43,731 nucleotides of DNA from Klebsiella oxytoca NBRC 105695 (GTDB lineage Bacteria > Pseudomonadota > Gammaproteobacteria > Enterobacterales > Enterobacteriaceae), in NCBI RefSeq assembly GCF_001598695.1, contig NZ_BCZK01000024.1:1-43731 (forward strand), written 5' to 3'. Positions within the stretch are counted from its first letter, which is position 1; each line of letters begins with the position of its first letter. The translations under genes and the position numbers were made by a program. The notes beneath the pieces are model-generated. The model was not told the DNA's origin. It saw only the letters and a program-made list of their open reading frames with translations, and did no database searches. Shown here piece by piece: positions 33,821 through 41,943 of the stretch.

Positions 33821-34099
33821 ATGAGGACTACCTATACCTTTGATTTTGACGAAATAGCTGAGCAGCAGGATTTTTATCGCGAGTTTTCACGTACTTTTCA
33901 CTTAGAGCGTGAGAAAGTGAACAACCTTGATTCATTATGGGATGCGGTGATCGCCGGGTTGCTGCCGCTACCGCTGGAGATTGAGTTTATTCATTTAAGC
34001 GATAATCAGCGACGCCGATTCGGCGCATTAATTCTGCTTTTTGATGAGGCGGAAGAGGAGCTGGAAGGAGAGCTTCGTTTTAATGTGCGGCATTCATAA
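33821..34099 (+). CDS. yhcO: YhcO, barstar-like protein
   Basis: Small acidic barstar-family protein (92 aa), a putative ribonuclease inhibitor by similarity; no cognate barnase-type gene is nearby. The family sequence TYTFDFDEI near the start and [32 protein letters not shown] in the second half match E. coli YhcO. Three in-frame starts are possible: GTG 33803, ATG 33812, ATG 33821; the last puts the conserved region closest to the start, with AGG ten bases upstream, and best matches E. coli length (90 aa). The stop codon overlaps the T tract of the facing yhcN terminator. Confidence 0.88.
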   Translation: MRTTYTFDFDEIAEQQDFYREFSRTFHLEREKVNNLDSLWDAVIAGLLPLPLEIEFIHLSDNQRRRFGALILLFDEAEEELEGELRFNVRHS

Positions 34100-34123
34100 A
34101 AAAGCCCCCGACAGAGCGGGGGC
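34098..34123 (-). terminator. terminator of the yhcN-like pair
   Basis: On the minus strand GCCCCCG and CGGGGGC form a 7-bp stem with a 6-base loop followed by six T, overlapping the yhcO stop codon. A second small hairpin (GTCGTC-GGATAA-GACGAC, 34126-34143) lies between it and the gene end. Confidence 0.85.
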
Positions 34124-34149
34124 AAGTCGTCGGATAAGACGACGAGGGT

Positions 34150-34416
34150 TTATTTGTACAGTTCAGCCGTAGCGTGCCAGTTATCGCCGGTACGGGCTTC
34201 AATGATGCGGTAGCTGCTGGCGCCTTCTTTTTCAGCTTTAGCCGCCAGCTCCTGACGCATATCCATCGGTGCGCTGCCTACCTGAGAAACGGAAACGGTG
34301 CCCATGGACTGTAGATTTTGCGCCTGTTCTGCGTTCACTTGGTTAACGGCGGCGTTTGCACCGAAAGAGAGAACGGAAGCCAGACCCAGGGATGCGATGA
34401 TAATTGCGCTTTTCAT
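34150..34416 (-). CDS. YhcN-like (DUF1471) periplasmic stress protein, paralog
   Basis: 88-aa member of the YhcN/BhsA/McbA (DUF1471) family: Sec signal peptide cleaved near ANA-AVN, then the small beta-alpha domain ending SSYRIIEARTGDNWHATAELYK-type sequence. The last 24 residues differ from those of the neighbouring yhcN at a single position (Asn for His), but the signal peptide and central region differ, which indicates a tandem duplication followed by divergence. Family members are linked to acid, peroxide and biofilm stress. ATG at 34416 chosen because GGAGAAAAG precedes it; an ATG at 34437 would put charged residues ahead of the signal peptide. Confidence 0.88.
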   Translation of the reverse strand: MKSAIIIASLGLASVLSFGANAAVNQVNAEQAQNLQSMGTVSVSQVGSAPMDMRQELAAKAEKEGASSYRIIEARTGDNWHATAELYK

Positions 34417-34518
34417 AATCTTTTCTCCAACCTTCATATTTTCAGCGGCGGAAAGTTGTAATCAACTTGAGGCCGCTGAAGAGATTCTGTTTAGTTAATG
34501 ACCGACAATCGTTAAATC

Positions 34519-34782
34519 TTATTTATACAGTTCAGCCGTTGCGTGCCAGTGGTCACCGGTACGTGCTTCAATAATGCGATAAGAAGAAGCACCTTCTTCC
34601 TGCGCTTTTTTGTTCAGCATTTCATGCATATCCATCGGGGAAGAACTTACCGCGCCGACGGAAACGGTGCCGATTGCCTGACGGCCCTGAGCCTGTTCGC
34701 TGTTGATAGAGTCAGCGGCAAAGGCGCCAAAGGAGAGAACGGAAAGGATGCTCAATGCAGCTACAGTGGTTTTGATTTTCAT
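34519..34782 (-). CDS. yhcN: YhcN, DUF1471 periplasmic stress protein
   Basis: 87 aa, the E. coli YhcN length and nearly the same sequence: signal peptide MKIKTTVAALSILSVLSFG cleaved near AFA-ADS, then the DUF1471 domain with SSPMDMHEMLNKKAQEEG. In E. coli it responds to cytoplasmic acid and peroxide stress. ATG at 34782, preceded by GAGGTGAAC. It is the first of the two tandem yhcN-type genes; 102 bases separate them, with no terminator visible. Confidence 0.93.
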   Translation of the reverse strand: MKIKTTVAALSILSVLSFGAFAADSINSEQAQGRQAIGTVSVGAVSSSPMDMHEMLNKKAQEEGASSYRIIEARTGDHWHATAELYK

Positions 34783-35136
34783 GATGTTCACCTCGTCGAA
34801 TCTTTTTGTTGGGGTCTTTTGTTTCGTGACCCTCATCACAAAATCAAGTATACACTAATAACTGAAAATATTAATACCTTGCTAATTGTTGTTCATGTAA
34901 ATAATTACAAAGAAACGTCGTTTTTATAACGTATAAGTATTAGAAATGTCATTTTTTCGACATGGATTGCTTTTATAGCTTTTTAAATCATGAAGATAGG
35001 ATAATTTGATCTTTTGTGCGCTTACGTTAATTTCATCAAGTAAATGAATGTATAGAAGCGGAAAAACACACAAAATGTTAAAGGAATGATAATTTTTTGA
35101 AGGGTTCCCCTCTGGCGTTAACCTGAGGGGAGGGGA
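34783..35136. other. gap between yhcN and argR
   Basis: 354 AT-rich bases. It should hold the yhcN promoter (a TATACT box on the minus strand at 34852-34847 without a good -35). A hairpin with TCCCCTC / GAGGGGA arms lies at 35106-35131, six bases beyond the argR stop, likely its 3' end, although no T run follows on the minus strand. A short dyad ATGTC / GACAT lies at 34946-34963. No ORF seen. Confidence 0.5.
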
Positions 35137-35610
<474 letters not shown>

Positions 35611-35652
35611 TCACCCAATTATGGTGGTAAAAACAACATCATTATGCATAAC

Positions 35653-35670
35653 AATGCATTTTTATGCAAA
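35653..35670 (-). promoter_or_regulatory. candidate ARG box upstream of argR
   Basis: TGCAT-TTTT-ATGCA is a perfect dyad with the spacing of an 18-bp ARG box (consensus halves TGAAT and ATTCA), about 46 bases upstream of the argR start. A second, weaker dyad TTATGCATAA (35642-35651) sits next to it, as ARG boxes usually occur in pairs. Autoregulation of argR is known in E. coli. Confidence 0.55.
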
Positions 35671-35885
35671 TAATCCACAGGGGAGAAGCGTAAATAATGT
35701 TATGAAGGGCGCATATTTTAGCAAAAAACTCTAATAAGGAACATGCCTTCGTCACGGCGTGTGAGTTGCTACAAAAGTAAATGAAATGTTATTAAATGAT
35801 GTTGTTCTGCTCAATACGCTGGGTGTATTGTAACCAATAGTCGATCCGGTACTACTTTGCTGGATGGTCAGTCTCAGGGAGGAAA

Positions 35886-36957
<1,072 letters not shown>

Positions 36958-36973
36958 TCTGGCATAAAAAGAG

Positions 36974-37001
36974 AAGCCGGGACCTGGGTTCCGGCTTTTT
37001 T
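36974..37001 (+). terminator. terminator of mdh
   Basis: Stem AAGCCGG-GACC / GGTT-CCGGCTT with a two-base loop and one G:T pair, followed by a T run. Confidence 0.9.
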
Positions 37002-37089
37002 ATGGTTTTCTCCTGCCTCTGAATGACTCACCCGCCTGGTAAATCTGCTAAACTCCCCCGCGTCTTAAGCGGCTACAAATGAGGACATC

Positions 37090-37734
37090 GTGAAAAAAAT
37101 TGAAAGAAAGCAGACCAGGGACCACATTACTCAGATGATCCGTTATGAGATCCTTTCCGGTGGGATGAAACCCGGAGAGGAGCTTGCGCAGGAAAGTATT
37201 GCGGAACAGCTGGGGCTCTCTCGTATGCCGGTTCGGGAAGCGCTACAGGCCCTTGAGCAGGAAGGGTTTCTGGTGCGCTTGCCAAACCGCCATATGCAGG
37301 TCGCGAAGCTGGAGCCTGACCATGTCAGCCACATTTTTCGGGCAATTGCGGTGATGGCCACGGAGCTTTTTTTATTGGTGCCCGCGGCGGCAGGCGAATC
37401 GCTCGCTGCGCGCGCGCGCGCGCTGGCGCATCCGGGTGAGCGGTCGCGGGAGTTGGCGTTCCACCAGACGCTAATTTCATATATTGATAACCGCTATCTG
37501 CAAAAGATTTATCAGCAGTTTTTGGATGGCTATATCAGCTATGTCATTCTGTATCTGAAAGAGGATAATCAGGAGTCGGCGCAAATACTCAGCTCTCTGA
37601 TGGACGCTATCCGTCGGGGCGATGGTGATGAGATCGCGCAGGAAACGCAGCGTTATTTCCTCTCTCTGGCAGAAATAATGCGTCAACACATGAAGGATTG
37701 GGAAAGTGCAGAAGCCTCGATTAGGGAAAATTAA
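37090..37734 (+). CDS. GntR-family (FCD) regulator 1 of the tartrate cluster
   Basis: 214-aa regulator with an N-terminal winged helix (AQESIAEQLGLSRMPVREALQALEQEGF) and an FCD-type helical C-domain. FCD domains normally hold a metal through Asp/Asn and three His; here the FH His125 is kept, but the later positions carry Ala164 and Arg/Tyr188-189 in place of His, so the effector pocket looks altered. GTG start at 37090. Overlaps the next regulator gene by 29 bases. A run of eight GC dinucleotides (37408-37423, codons 107-112) lies in the C-domain. Position matches Salmonella STM3358. Confidence 0.85.
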   Translation: MKKIERKQTRDHITQMIRYEILSGGMKPGEELAQESIAEQLGLSRMPVREALQALEQEGFLVRLPNRHMQVAKLEPDHVSHIFRAIAVMATELFLLVPAAAGESLAARARALAHPGERSRELAFHQTLISYIDNRYLQKIYQQFLDGYISYVILYLKEDNQESAQILSSLMDAIRRGDGDEIAQETQRYFLSLAEIMRQHMKDWESAEASIREN

Positions 37735-38371
37735 GCTTCTTTCAGCGAAAGAGCAGGTCGCGGCAGTATTACGTAAAGCTATACTGTCGCGCGATTTAGT
37801 TGAAGGGCAAGAAATTACCCTTGAAGGGATCGCCAGCATGGTCGGCGTCTCCAGTATGCCCGTGCGTGAAGCATTTCAGATCCTGGCCGCGGATGGGCTG
37901 ATTAAAGTCCGGCCCAATAAAGGGGCGGTCGTGCTGGGGATTAACGAACAAACGATTCGCGAGCATTATGAGATTCGCGCGCTGCTGGAGAGTGAAGCGG
38001 TCGCTAAAGCCTCTCATCCCGGGACGGATATTTCGCGAATTGCCGAAGTGCACTACTCAGCAGAAAAAGCGCTGGCCGAAAATAACTCGGCTGAATATTC
38101 CGACATGAATCAGGCCTTTCATATGGAGATATGGAATGCGGCCGGAAATGCTAAAATGAAGCTCTTGCTCAGCAATATGTGGAACGGGCTGTCGATGGGA
38201 CATAAGGTCACTGAGGAAGAGTACGCTTCCATTTCGATACGCGAGCACAAGGGCATTTTACAGGCCCTGGAGCTGCATGATGAAGAGCTGGCGCGCCTGC
38301 GAATGCGCGAACATATTATCCGTTCGATGGAGAATATGCTGACGCGCTACGTTGACGATCCCGGCGCTTGA
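37706..38371 (+). CDS. GntR-family (FCD) regulator 2 of the tartrate cluster
   Basis: 221-aa GntR/FCD regulator with a winged helix (LEGIASMVGVSSMPVREAFQILAADG) and an FCD domain with a full set of likely metal ligands: Asn135, His139, His181 and His203. Such proteins bind carboxylic acids. The GTG start at 37706 lies inside the end of regulator 1 and is preceded by AAGGATTGGG, so the two genes are translationally linked. It precedes the transporter promoter and is a plausible local repressor or activator. Confidence 0.87.
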   Translation: MQKPRLGKIKLLSAKEQVAAVLRKAILSRDLVEGQEITLEGIASMVGVSSMPVREAFQILAADGLIKVRPNKGAVVLGINEQTIREHYEIRALLESEAVAKASHPGTDISRIAEVHYSAEKALAENNSAEYSDMNQAFHMEIWNAAGNAKMKLLLSNMWNGLSMGHKVTEEEYASISIREHKGILQALELHDEELARLRMREHIIRSMENMLTRYVDDPGA

Positions 38372-38378
38372 CGCCCCC

Positions 38379-38410
38379 CGCCTGTACGATCGCTACAGGC
38401 GTCTTACTTA
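38379..38410 (+). terminator. terminator after the GntR pair
   Basis: Perfect 8-bp stem CGCCTGTA / TACAGGCG with a 7-base loop and a T-rich tail (TCTTACTTATTTAT), 8 bases after regulator 2. Confidence 0.75.
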
Positions 38411-38497
38411 TTTATCTGCTCAATTAATTACGCTAAGTGACTGCTTTTGCGATATTTTGATAAAGATCGCACTCCTGACGCTTTCCTGAAAAACGCA

Positions 38498-38526
38498 TTG
38501 ACTTACTCTTTGCATGGGAATAATTT
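38498..38526 (+). promoter_or_regulatory. promoter of the transporter-ttd-oad operon
   Basis: TTGACT (38498-38503), 17-base spacer, TAATTT (38521-38526): a sigma-70 type promoter giving a start near 38533. It places any start codon before that point outside the transcript, which decides the transporter start at 38583. Confidence 0.6.
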
Positions 38527-38537
38527 CCCTCTCGTCA

Positions 38538-38553
38538 ATATTGGATACAATAT
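38538..38553. promoter_or_regulatory. GntR-type operator palindrome
   Basis: ATATTG-GATA-CAATAT is a dyad with 6-bp arms just downstream of the predicted transcription start and 29 bases before the transporter ATG. Its TTGGATACAA core differs by one base from the TTGTATACAA-like sites bound by FCD-type GntR regulators, and two such regulators are encoded next door. Binding here would block transcription. Confidence 0.55.
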
Positions 38554-38582
38554 CATATATCATTGATGGGACAATTATAAAT

Positions 38583-39851
38583 ATGGAACCGATTACCATT
38601 ACTCTATGTTTGCTGGTGTTTGCTATCGCCATGTTCGTGTGGGAGAAAATTCCCCTTGCGGTCACTTCGATGGTGGTTTGCGTAGCGCTGGTTCTCACCG
38701 GCGTACTTGACCTCAAACAGGCTTTTGCCGGCTTTATCGACACCAACGTTATTCTTTTCGTCGCTATGTTCATCGTCGGCGGCGCGCTATTTGAAACCGG
38801 GATGGCGAATAAAGTTGGCGGCGTGATTACGCACTTCGCCAAAACTGAAAAGCAGCTGATTTTCACGATTATGGTGGTGGTCGGCGTGATGTCCGGCTTT
38901 CTTTCAAATACCGGTACTGCCGCAGTATTGATCCCCGTCGTCATCGGCGTGGCGGCGAAATCCGGCTTTACCCGTTCTCGTCTGCTGATGCCGCTGGTTT
39001 TTGCCGCAGCGCTTGGCGGCAACCTGTCGCTGATCGGCGCGCCGGGCAATCTGATTGCACAATCGGCGTTGCAGAATATCGGCAGCGGTTTCGGATTTTT
39101 TGAATATGCCAAAGTGGGTCTACCGATGCTGGTTTGCGGCATCATTTATTTCCTGACGATTGGCTATAAGTTTCTGCCCAATAACCCGAATAGCAGCGAA
39201 GTCGGCAGCATCGGTGAACAGCGCGATTACAGCCACGTTCCGCGCTGGAAGCAGATCCTGTCGCTGGTCGTTTTGATTGCCACGATCCTGGGCATGATTT
39301 TCGAAAAACAGACCGGTATTAGCCTGGCGGTAGCGGGCTGTATTGGCGCGCTGGTGCTGGTAATCACCGGGGTGCTGAGCGAAAAGCAGGCCTATAAAGC
39401 CATTGATTCACAAACTATTTTTATCTTCGGCGGCACCCTGGCGTTAGCAAAAGCGCTGGAAATGACCGGTGCCGGAAAGCTGGTTGCCGATCAGGTTATC
39501 GGCATGCTGGGGAACAACTCTTCGCCATTCATGCTGCTGGTGGTGGTTTTCGCACTATCCGTCGTTATGACCAACTTTATGTCCAATACTGCGACCGTTG
39601 CGCTTTTGGTACCGGTGAGCCTGTCGATTGCTGCCGGTATGGGGGCCGATCCGCGCGCCGTGCTGATGGCCACGGTGATTGGCAGTTCCTGCGCCTATGC
39701 CACCCCAATCGGTATGCCTGCCAACATGATGGTGCTGTCGGCGGGTGGATATAAGTTTGTCGACTATGCCAAATCCGGCATCCCTCTGATTATCGTTTCC
39801 ACCATTGTCAGCCTGATTCTGCTGCCAATCCTTTTCCCGTTTCATCCGTAA
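38583..39851 (+). CDS. SLC13/DASS-family anion transporter, probable tartrate carrier
   Basis: Inner-membrane protein, 422 aa, about 11 helices in two inverted halves, each with the SNT signature of the divalent anion/sodium symporter family (LSNTGTAAVLIPV in the first half, MSNTATVALLVPV in the second). The neighbouring dehydratase points to tartrate or another C4 dicarboxylate. Position and sequence correspond to Salmonella STM3356, whose start-codon mutation is known to cause the d-tartrate-negative phenotype of S. Paratyphi B; the ATG is intact here. A longer frame from 38514 overlaps the promoter and is rejected. Confidence 0.87.
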   Translation: MEPITITLCLLVFAIAMFVWEKIPLAVTSMVVCVALVLTGVLDLKQAFAGFIDTNVILFVAMFIVGGALFETGMANKVGGVITHFAKTEKQLIFTIMVVVGVMSGFLSNTGTAAVLIPVVIGVAAKSGFTRSRLLMPLVFAAALGGNLSLIGAPGNLIAQSALQNIGSGFGFFEYAKVGLPMLVCGIIYFLTIGYKFLPNNPNSSEVGSIGEQRDYSHVPRWKQILSLVVLIATILGMIFEKQTGISLAVAGCIGALVLVITGVLSEKQAYKAIDSQTIFIFGGTLALAKALEMTGAGKLVADQVIGMLGNNSSPFMLLVVVFALSVVMTNFMSNTATVALLVPVSLSIAAGMGADPRAVLMATVIGSSCAYATPIGMPANMMVLSAGGYKFVDYAKSGIPLIIVSTIVSLILLPILFPFHP

Positions 39852-39883
39852 CTCACGGAAGCTGTTCTGACTAAGGAGCATTT

Positions 39884-40783
39884 ATGAGCAAAAGTGAACA
39901 GATATCCCATATGACCAATATTATGGCCAAGTTTGTGGGATACACCGGCAAAGTCTTGCCCGATGACGTCACTGCAAAACTGGAAGATTTGCATAAAAAA
40001 GAGACCAGTAAACTGGCCGACGTCATCTTTACGACCATGATTGAGAACCAGCGCCTGGCGAAAGAGCTGGATCGTCCTTCCTGCCAGGATACCGGGGTGA
40101 TTCAGTTTCTGGTGGAGTGCGGGGCGAACTTCCCGCTGATCGGCGAACTGGAAGCGCTGCTGCGTGAAGCGGTGATCAAAGCGACCGTCGATTCTCCGCT
40201 GCGCCATAACAGCGTCGAAACTTTTGATGAATACAATACCGGCAAAAACGTGGGTAAAGGGACGCCGACGGTATTCTGGGAGATTGTCCCGGATTCCGAC
40301 CAGTGCAGCATTTATACCTATATGGCGGGCGGCGGCTGCTCCCTGCCGGGGAAAGCGATGGTGCTGATGCCGGGCGCGGGTTATGAAGGCGTCACTCGCT
40401 TTGTCCTCGATGTGATGACCAGCTATGGCCTGAACGCGTGTCCGCCGCTGCTGGTGGGCGTGGGCGTGGCGACTTCCGTTGAAACGGCGGCGCTGCTGTC
40501 GAAAAAAGCGCTGATGCGTCCGATTGGTTCGCATAATGAGAATGAGCGTGCGGCTTCGCTGGAAAAAATGCTTGAAGACGGCATCAATAAAATTGGCCTC
40601 GGGCCGCAGGGCATGTCCGGTAATACTTCCGTTATGGGCGTGAATATTGAAAACACCGCGCGCCATCCATCCACCATCGGAGTGGCGGTGAACGTCGGCT
40701 GCTGGTCGCACCGTAAAGGGCATATCGTTTTTGATAAAGACTTGAACTACACCATTACGTCTCACAGCGGAGTGAATTTCTGA
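39884..40783 (+). CDS. ttdA: L(+)-tartrate dehydratase / class I fumarate hydratase, alpha subunit
   Basis: Iron-sulfur hydro-lyase subunit (299 aa). Cys67 (CQDTG), Cys152 ([10 protein letters not shown]) and Cys273 (NVGCW) are the expected [4Fe-4S] ligands; [19 protein letters not shown] and [22 protein letters not shown] are family signatures. With the beta subunit it would convert L-tartrate to oxaloacetate, or interconvert fumarate and malate; the adjacent oxaloacetate decarboxylase favours tartrate. Oxygen-sensitive cluster, so probably used in anaerobic growth. Overlaps the beta gene by one base (TGATG). Symbol by analogy to E. coli TtdA. Confidence 0.88.
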   Translation: MSKSEQISHMTNIMAKFVGYTGKVLPDDVTAKLEDLHKKETSKLADVIFTTMIENQRLAKELDRPSCQDTGVIQFLVECGANFPLIGELEALLREAVIKATVDSPLRHNSVETFDEYNTGKNVGKGTPTVFWEIVPDSDQCSIYTYMAGGGCSLPGKAMVLMPGAGYEGVTRFVLDVMTSYGLNACPPLLVGVGVATSVETAALLSKKALMRPIGSHNENERAASLEKMLEDGINKIGLGPQGMSGNTSVMGVNIENTARHPSTIGVAVNVGCWSHRKGHIVFDKDLNYTITSHSGVNF

Positions 40784-41400
40784 TGACTAAAAAAATTCTT
40801 ACCACGCCAATTAAAGATGAAGATTTAGCCGATATTAAAGCTGGCGATATTATTTACCTCAATGGCCATATTGTTACCTGTCGCGATGTGGCGCACCGTC
40901 GCTTAATTGAAGGTGGCCGCGAATTACCCGTAGACGTTAACGGTGGCGCTATTTTGCACGCTGGTCCAATCGTCCGCCCAATTAAAGGCGAAGACGATAA
41001 GTTTGAAATGGTCTCCGTTGGTCCAACCACCAGTATGCGCATGGAAAAATTCGAAAAAGAATTCATTGCCAAAACGGGTGTGAAATTAATCGTTGGTAAA
41101 GGCGGAATGGGGAAAGGCACCGAAGAGGGCTGTGCGGAGCATAAAGCGCTGCACTGCGTATTCCCGGCAGGCTGTGCGGTAGTGGCGGCAGTATGCGTGG
41201 AAGAGATTGAAGATGCGCAGTGGCGCGATCTGGGAATGCCGGAAACGCTGTGGGTATGCCGGGTGAAAGAGTTTGGCCCGTTAATTGTTTCTATTGATAC
41301 GCATGGTAATAACCTGTTTGAACAGAACAAAGTTATTTTCAATCAGCGTAAAGAGATTGTCGCTGATGAAATATGCCAGAACGTAAGTTTTATCAAATAA
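40783..41400 (+). CDS. ttdB: L(+)-tartrate dehydratase / class I fumarate hydratase, beta subunit
   Basis: 205-aa beta subunit corresponding to the C-terminal domain of class I fumarases: [15 protein letters not shown] start ([18 protein letters not shown]), substrate-binding [13 protein letters not shown] and [23 protein letters not shown]. Start overlaps the alpha stop (TGATG), so synthesis is coupled. Codons are noticeably richer in A and T than those of oadG and oadA downstream, from which it is separated by 273 bases containing an ERIC element. Confidence 0.9.
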   Translation: MTKKILTTPIKDEDLADIKAGDIIYLNGHIVTCRDVAHRRLIEGGRELPVDVNGGAILHAGPIVRPIKGEDDKFEMVSVGPTTSMRMEKFEKEFIAKTGVKLIVGKGGMGKGTEEGCAEHKALHCVFPAGCAVVAAVCVEEIEDAQWRDLGMPETLWVCRVKEFGPLIVSIDTHGNNLFEQNKVIFNQRKEIVADEICQNVSFIK

Positions 41401-41417
41401 TCTGATTTATATCATTC

Positions 41418-41652
41418 GCACGATAATGATGGCGTTATGTTTATGACGGTAATAAACAGGGACTCTGACCGGGGCGGTTCAGGGAAATCCACCCTTATTA
41501 TTTTCGTTATATACCCCATGGATTTTGAGTTGCTTTGAGGCGGCAAGAGAGAATCCCAGGAGCTTACTCAAGTAAGTGACTGGGGTGAATGAACCTGGCC
41601 AACAAAGAAGCAACTTGAAAGACGACGGGGATAAATAACATCATTATCGTGC
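41418..41652. repeat. 14-bp inverted repeat bracketing the ERIC element
   Basis: GCACGATAATGATG (41418-41431) is mirrored exactly by CATCATTATCGTGC (41639-41652). The 207 bases between contain a small dyad (GTTTAT / ATAAAC, 41439-41457) and the ERIC. The left arm begins 17 bases after ttdB; the right arm ends 21 bases before oadG. Confidence 0.75.
41508..41637. repeat. ERIC (IRU) intergenic repeat
   Basis: An imperfect palindrome of about 130 bases beginning TATATACCCC and ending ACGGGGATA. Its centre holds AAGTAAGTGACTGGGGTGA, matching the conserved ERIC2 primer site, next to GAATCCCAGGAGCTTAC, the complement of the ERIC1R site lacking one C. ERICs are non-autonomous elements in enterobacterial gaps, folded in RNA and able to alter mRNA stability. 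Exact ends are approximate. Confidence 0.88.
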
Positions 41653-41673
41653 CTCCTGCTCGAAGGCTATTCT

Positions 41674-41928
41674 ATGACTGATGCAGCACTGCTATTAGGC
41701 GAAGGCTTCACCCTGATGTTCCTCGGCATGGGGTTCGTGCTGGCGTTTCTGTTTCTGCTGATTTTCGCCATTCAGGGCATGTCCGCCGCCGTCAACCGCT
41801 TCTTCCCCGAACCGGCTGTCGCGCCGAAGGCGGCACCTGCGCCCGCCGCCGCGCACGCTGACGATTTCGCCCGCTTGAAGCCGGTGATTGCCGCCGCTCT
41901 CCACCACCATCGCCGACTTAACCCTTAA
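41674..41928 (+). CDS. oadG: OadG, oxaloacetate decarboxylase gamma subunit
   Basis: 84-aa small subunit of the Na+-translocating oxaloacetate decarboxylase. One membrane helix (about residues 12-35, [18 protein letters not shown]), an Ala/Pro-rich linker and a C-terminal tail ending in HHHRR, the type of tail that binds zinc and contacts OadA in the Klebsiella enzyme. It assembles OadA with the membrane pump OadB. AAGG precedes the ATG. Followed by oadA after 15 bases. Confidence 0.92.
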   Translation: MTDAALLLGEGFTLMFLGMGFVLAFLFLLIFAIQGMSAAVNRFFPEPAVAPKAAPAPAAAHADDFARLKPVIAAALHHHRRLNP

Positions 41929-41943
41929 TTCACGGAGGAATCC

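Noticed and set aside
38514..38582. Longer N-terminus for the transporter starting at 38514
   Set aside because: This ATG lies within the promoter spacer and before the likely transcript start; the shorter protein begins directly with a membrane helix like its homologs.
39842..40765. 307-aa minus-strand ORF opposite ttdA
   Set aside because: Composition is a mirror of the ttdA codons (many His/Arg/Gln) and it shows no domain.
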